Origin: Minisyncoccus sp041650175
Lineage (GTDB): Bacteria; Patescibacteriota; Minisyncoccia; Minisyncoccales; Minisyncoccaceae
NCBI GenBank assembly: GCA_041650175.1
Contig: JBAZLS010000004.1
Span: 1 to 62,516, forward strand
DNA: 62,516 nt
Reading direction: 5' to 3'
The notes below the pieces were generated by a model. It made no database searches. It saw only the letters and a program-made list of their open reading frames with translations, and had not been told where the DNA came from. The first letter of the stretch is position 1. Every line of letters begins with the position of its first letter. The position numbers were made by a program, and so were the translations under genes. Of this stretch, positions 59,842-62,516 are shown piece after piece.

Positions 59842-60898
59842 TCAAATTTTTTCAAGATTATCTCAAGATATAGCTATTGATCTTGGCACTGCCAATTGCC
59901 TTGTCTATGTCAGAGGCAGAGGAATTATTCTTTCAGAACCATCTGTTGTAGCTATGAATAAAAAAAATGGGCAAGTTTTAGCAATCGGACGAGAAGCAGA
60001 AAAAATGGTTGGAAGAACTCCAGGACATATAGTCGCTATAAGGCCTCTTGTCTCAGGAGTTGTTTCGGATTTTGAAGTGACAGAACAAATGCTTCGTTAT
60101 TTAATCGATTGTTCAAGACATGATAATTTTACACTTTTTAAACCGAGAGTAATTATTGGAATTCCTTCGGGGGTTACTGAAGTAGAAAAAAAAGCCGTAA
60201 TAGATGCAGCAAAATCTGCTGGCGCCAGAGAAGTATTTCTTATTGAAGAACCAATGGCATCAGCTATTGGCGCTAGGATGCCTGTAAATGAACCAGCCGG
60301 AAATTTTGTTGTTGATATTGGCGGAGGGACAACTGAAGTCGGAGTAATATCTTTAGGAGGAGTTGTAGTTGCAAAAAGCCTCAGAGTTGCTGGAGATAAA
60401 TTGAATCAAGATATTATTGATTATGCCCAAGAACGTTATAAGCTTTTAATAGGAGTCAGGACAGCCGAAAGGATTAAAATTAATATAGGAATTGTATTTT
60501 TTGAAAAAGAACCTGACAAGAAAGAACTTAAAGAAATAGCAATGAGAGGAAGGAATTTAATTACTGGATTACCAGAAGAAGTTATTATTAATCAATTTGA
60601 TGTTAAAAAAGCACTCGAAAAATCGGTCACTCAGATTGTAAATGAAATAAAAAATACTGTAGAAATTACTCCTCCAGAATTATTATCAGACATTATGAAA
60701 AAAGGAATTTATCTAGCAGGGGGTGGAGCTCAATTGCGAGGATTAGATAAATTAATAAATAAAGAAACAAAAATACCTTGTTTTATAATGGAAGACCCGA
60801 TGACTGCCGTTGCAAGAGGCGCAGGAATGGTACTCGAAAATTTGGATGAATATCATGATGTGTTAGTTGAAATTGAGGATCTTCAAACTCCGAGATAA
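59834..60898 (+). CDS. mreB: MreB-family actin-like protein, paralog 2
   Basis: A 354-residue protein. MFNQIFSRLSQDIAIDLGTA shows the short amphipathic N-terminal membrane helix and phosphate 1; VVDIGGGTTEVGVISLGG and YLAGGGAQLRGL follow. This is the more canonical MreB of the two. The operon ends here. Confidence 0.92.
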   Translation: MFNQIFSRLSQDIAIDLGTANCLVYVRGRGIILSEPSVVAMNKKNGQVLAIGREAEKMVGRTPGHIVAIRPLVSGVVSDFEVTEQMLRYLIDCSRHDNFTLFKPRVIIGIPSGVTEVEKKAVIDAAKSAGAREVFLIEEPMASAIGARMPVNEPAGNFVVDIGGGTTEVGVISLGGVVVAKSLRVAGDKLNQDIIDYAQERYKLLIGVRTAERIKINIGIVFFEKEPDKKELKEIAMRGRNLITGLPEEVIINQFDVKKALEKSVTQIVNEIKNTVEITPPELLSDIMKKGIYLAGGGAQLRGLDKLINKETKIPCFIMEDPMTAVARGAGMVLENLDEYHDVLVEIEDLQTPR

Positions 60899-60906
60899 TA
60901 AACAAA

Positions 60907-60932
60907 ACAACTCGCCTATGGCGAGTTTTTAT
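60907..60932 (+). terminator. Terminator of the murA-mreB operon
   Basis: AACTCGCC-TAT-GGCGAGTTTTT. Confidence 0.9.
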
Positions 60933-60971
60933 AATATAATGATTTAATAAAAAACTGCTATTTTAAAGCAG

Positions 60972-61091
60972 TTAAGTTCGTCTTTTAGCGATATATATCA
61001 CTAAAGATATTATTCCGACACACAAAAAGATACTAATAATCATTTCACCAAAGAACAGGAAGTTATTTAGTTCATCTGCTGATAAACTCAT
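60972..61091 (-). CDS. 39-residue single-pass membrane protein
   Basis: MSLSADELNNFLFF followed by one transmembrane helix (about 15-33) and a basic end (AKRRT). Not recognised. It is the first of four small membrane proteins on this strand. Confidence 0.45.
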   Translation of the reverse strand: MSLSADELNNFLFFGEMIISIFLCVGIISLVIYIAKRRT

Positions 61092-61149
61092 AAATTTAAT
61101 ATATTGCAATAAGATTTATTTGTCAAAAAAAAGAACTGTACAAAAACAG

Positions 61150-61353
61150 TTATTTAGAATAAATTTCATAACTCAAAGAAACAATCACAGCCGTGTATAC
61201 AAACGTTGCGATGTCTAATTGAAAAAATAAAATCTGCTTGTAACTTATTAACTCAAGAACATAAGCCCAGCCTACATAAACCCCAAGGATGATGGCAATA
61301 ATCAGAATAATTTTTTTTAAACTAGTTAGTTTTTTCATCTTCCCTCCAAACAA
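61150..61353 (-). CDS. Small two-pass membrane protein
   Basis: A 67-residue protein with two hydrophobic helices (about 14-35 and 43-62). An internal ATG (MKKLTS) at 61338 is also possible. Not recognised. Confidence 0.5.
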   Translation of the reverse strand: MFGGKMKKLTSLKKIILIIAIILGVYVGWAYVLELISYKQILFFQLDIATFVYTAVIVSLSYEIYSK

Positions 61354-61438
61354 TGCAAAGGTACTTTTTAAAATCTAAACTAATTTATTAAATTTGTCAA
61401 ATTATTAAAAAAATACTGCGTTTATATATGCGCAGATA

Positions 61439-61714
61439 TTATATTGGGAATCTTTTTTGGAAAGAGGAAGGTGAATATGAGTATGAGGATTCACCTATCG
61501 TAGCCCAGGGCCTTGGGTACATTTCACATCCGCTATAGTCGAGACTTGCATATCGAAAAAGTCTCATTGAGAGAATCATCGGTATTCCGAAAATCCATCC
61601 AGCAATTAACGTCATGGATAAAGACGATGTCAAAAACATTACGGTATATGCAATAATTAAAAGAACAATTATCGCAATGATTGGGATTAATGCAAATTTA
61701 ATTGCTTTCATCAT
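61439..61714 (-). CDS. Small membrane protein with soluble tail
   Basis: A 91-residue protein: two hydrophobic helices (about 6-28, 32-52), then a Ser/Tyr-rich tail (ESSYSYSPSSFQ). Not recognised. Confidence 0.5.
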   Translation of the reverse strand: MMKAIKFALIPIIAIIVLLIIAYTVMFLTSSLSMTLIAGWIFGIPMILSMRLFRYASLDYSGCEMYPRPWATIGESSYSYSPSSFQKRFPI

Positions 61715-61783
61715 AAGCCTCTTTTTTAGGTCGATATGAAAATTAAAAACTGATATTAAAGAAAATTATATTAGAAATTTAAT

Positions 61784-62080
61784 CTATTCGAAATTTAAAA
61801 ATATACTATTCGAAAATATTATTATATATCCTATTGGCGGCGGCTTTGTATTTGAGCTTTTTATTGATTTATTGGAAGATAATACTTTACCATTATTTGA
61901 AAATAAAATATTCAAATTTTTTACAATTTCTTTTTTTATTTCATCAAAAAGCAATATACTTTCAATAATTAGCATTTCGACTACTACTAATAGTTTCAAA
62001 AGCATTCTTTTTTCAGCTAACGATACAATAGGCAACAGTATTGCCGTTACTATCATAAAATACTTTAATAACGTTTTCAT
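61784..62080 (-). CDS. Small membrane protein
   Basis: A 98-residue protein starting with a signal-anchor-like helix (MKTLLKYFMIVTAILLPIV) and a second hydrophobic stretch at 27-45; the rest is Ser/Asn/Lys-rich. Not recognised. Confidence 0.45.
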   Translation of the reverse strand: MKTLLKYFMIVTAILLPIVSLAEKRMLLKLLVVVEMLIIESILLFDEIKKEIVKNLNILFSNNGKVLSSNKSIKSSNTKPPPIGYIIIFSNSIFLNFE

Positions 62081-62162
62081 TTTAAACCCTCTTTTTAAGG
62101 TTCTAGTTACTTTATAATATATAAATAATAATTATGTCAATTAGGTTAACTTAAATTCTAAT

Positions 62163-62190
62163 CCAAAGTGCAACATTTAAGAACCATAGA
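62163..62190. repeat. Probable end of the IS30-family element
   Basis: AAAGTGCAACATTTAAGAA lies just past the transposase stop (its reverse complement begins TTCTTAAATGTTGCAC). IS30-type terminal repeats often contain a TGTTGCA-like core. The partner end is outside the window, so this cannot be confirmed here. Confidence 0.4.
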
Positions 62191-62516
62191 AAACCTCATT
62201 CGGGGTTAAGTATCCAAGTCTTTTTCGAGGGCGAGTATTTAGTAATCGCTCTACTTTTTCAACTTGCTTGTCTGTAATACTATCAAAGGACATTCCTTTT
62301 GGGAAAAATTGCCTAATCAATCCATTGCAATTCTCATTGCATCCTCTTTCCCAAGAATGGTATGCATTAGCAAAATATATATCCGTTCTTGTTTCTTTTT
62401 CAATCAGTTCGTATTCTGCATTCTCTGAGCCATTATCATAAGTGATTGTGTGTCTTTTTTTCTTTGGCATTCCTTTGAACATTGTCACAGTTTTTTCTTT
62501 CATCTCTTCGGCTGTT
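62177..62516 (-). CDS. IS30-family transposase, C-terminal part (runs off the window)
   Basis: At least 113 residues in frame to the window edge. ITYDNGSENAEYELIEK (second Asp of the DDE triad) and HSWERGCNENCNGLIRQFFP followed by KG (the Glu) are typical of IS30 transposases, as is LNTRPRKRLGYLTPNEVF. The N-terminal DNA-binding half is beyond position 62516. Confidence 0.88.
   Translation of the reverse strand, partial: TAEEMKEKTVTMFKGMPKKKRHTITYDNGSENAEYELIEKETRTDIYFANAYHSWERGCNENCNGLIRQFFPKGMSFDSITDKQVEKVERLLNTRPRKRLGYLTPNEVFYGS

Noticed and set aside
1..62516. Alternative genetic code (UGA as Gly, as in SR1/Gracilibacteria)
   Set aside because: TGA ends several genes at the family-expected position (for example TGA overlaps in ATGA junctions), and no in-frame TGA interrupts conserved proteins.

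Overview
This is a contiguous piece of an AT-rich bacterial chromosome with a complete-looking prophage in the middle. The host is most likely a Patescibacteria/CPR (Parcubacteria-like) organism. That is an inference from a combination of traits: an AlaRS of only 600 residues without its C-Ala domain, a ProRS in which a small zinc ribbon replaces the editing domain, an RNA polymerase alpha subunit without the C-terminal domain, ribosomal protein S9 with a long lysine-rich extension, a membrane-anchored baseplate-J-like protein, a PEGA/propeller protein, two mreB copies and many small membrane proteins. TGA behaves as an ordinary stop, so there is no sign of the UGA=Gly code.

Layout. 1-1300: tRNA-Ile(GAT) and tRNA-Ala(TGC), followed by a dense patch of palindromic and direct repeats, some of them inverted copies of the tRNA-Ala 3' end. 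1370-3676: pseudopilin-like gene, a frameshifted DUF475/TerC-like membrane protein, and a conserved-TM-helix channel-like protein. 3800-8850: an accessory island with three or four structured leader RNAs of one design, two paralogous 128-residue proteins that I tentatively relate to Csx20-type ring nucleases, two Cys-rich mini-proteins and a large cold-shock-domain coiled-coil protein. 8950-16770: alaS, a baseplate-J-like protein, then infA-rpmJ-rpsM-rpsK-rpsD-rpoA-rplQ-rplM-rpsI.

About 16800-45250: an HK97-type siphophage prophage. The early module has a Sak4-like ATPase, a PD-(D/E)XK exonuclease, three SSB/OB proteins, a replication initiator gene with five in-phase 23-bp palindromic iterons, a NinB/YqaN-like protein, an HNH protein and a DNA methyltransferase. 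The packaging and head module has TerS, TerL, a portal-MuF fusion, a protease-scaffold fusion and the capsid. The tail module has a gpG/gpGT-type frameshift and a short tape measure. Lysis genes, a Cas2-fold SinR-like gene and a tyrosine integrase follow. A short RNA with a consensus promoter and a strong terminator sits directly before the portal gene, which resembles the lambda pR'-6S-tR' late-gene switch. A reverse-strand PH-like moron with its own promoter and terminator interrupts the tail genes.

45300-49800: accessory genes beside the integrase, including a 530-residue protein with a C-terminal HEPN-like motif, several promoter-to-terminator small RNAs, a tRNA-like RNA with an AlaRS identity pair but a Leu-type anticodon, and an antisense small RNA complementary to its D/anticodon arms. 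49873-60930: PEGA protein, Nudix hydrolase, MFS transporter, then mreB-murA-holB-frr-rseP-proS-mreB. 60970-62516: reverse-strand small membrane proteins and the end of an IS30-family transposase that runs off the window.

All functional calls rest on reading motifs and gene order. No database search or structure prediction was run.
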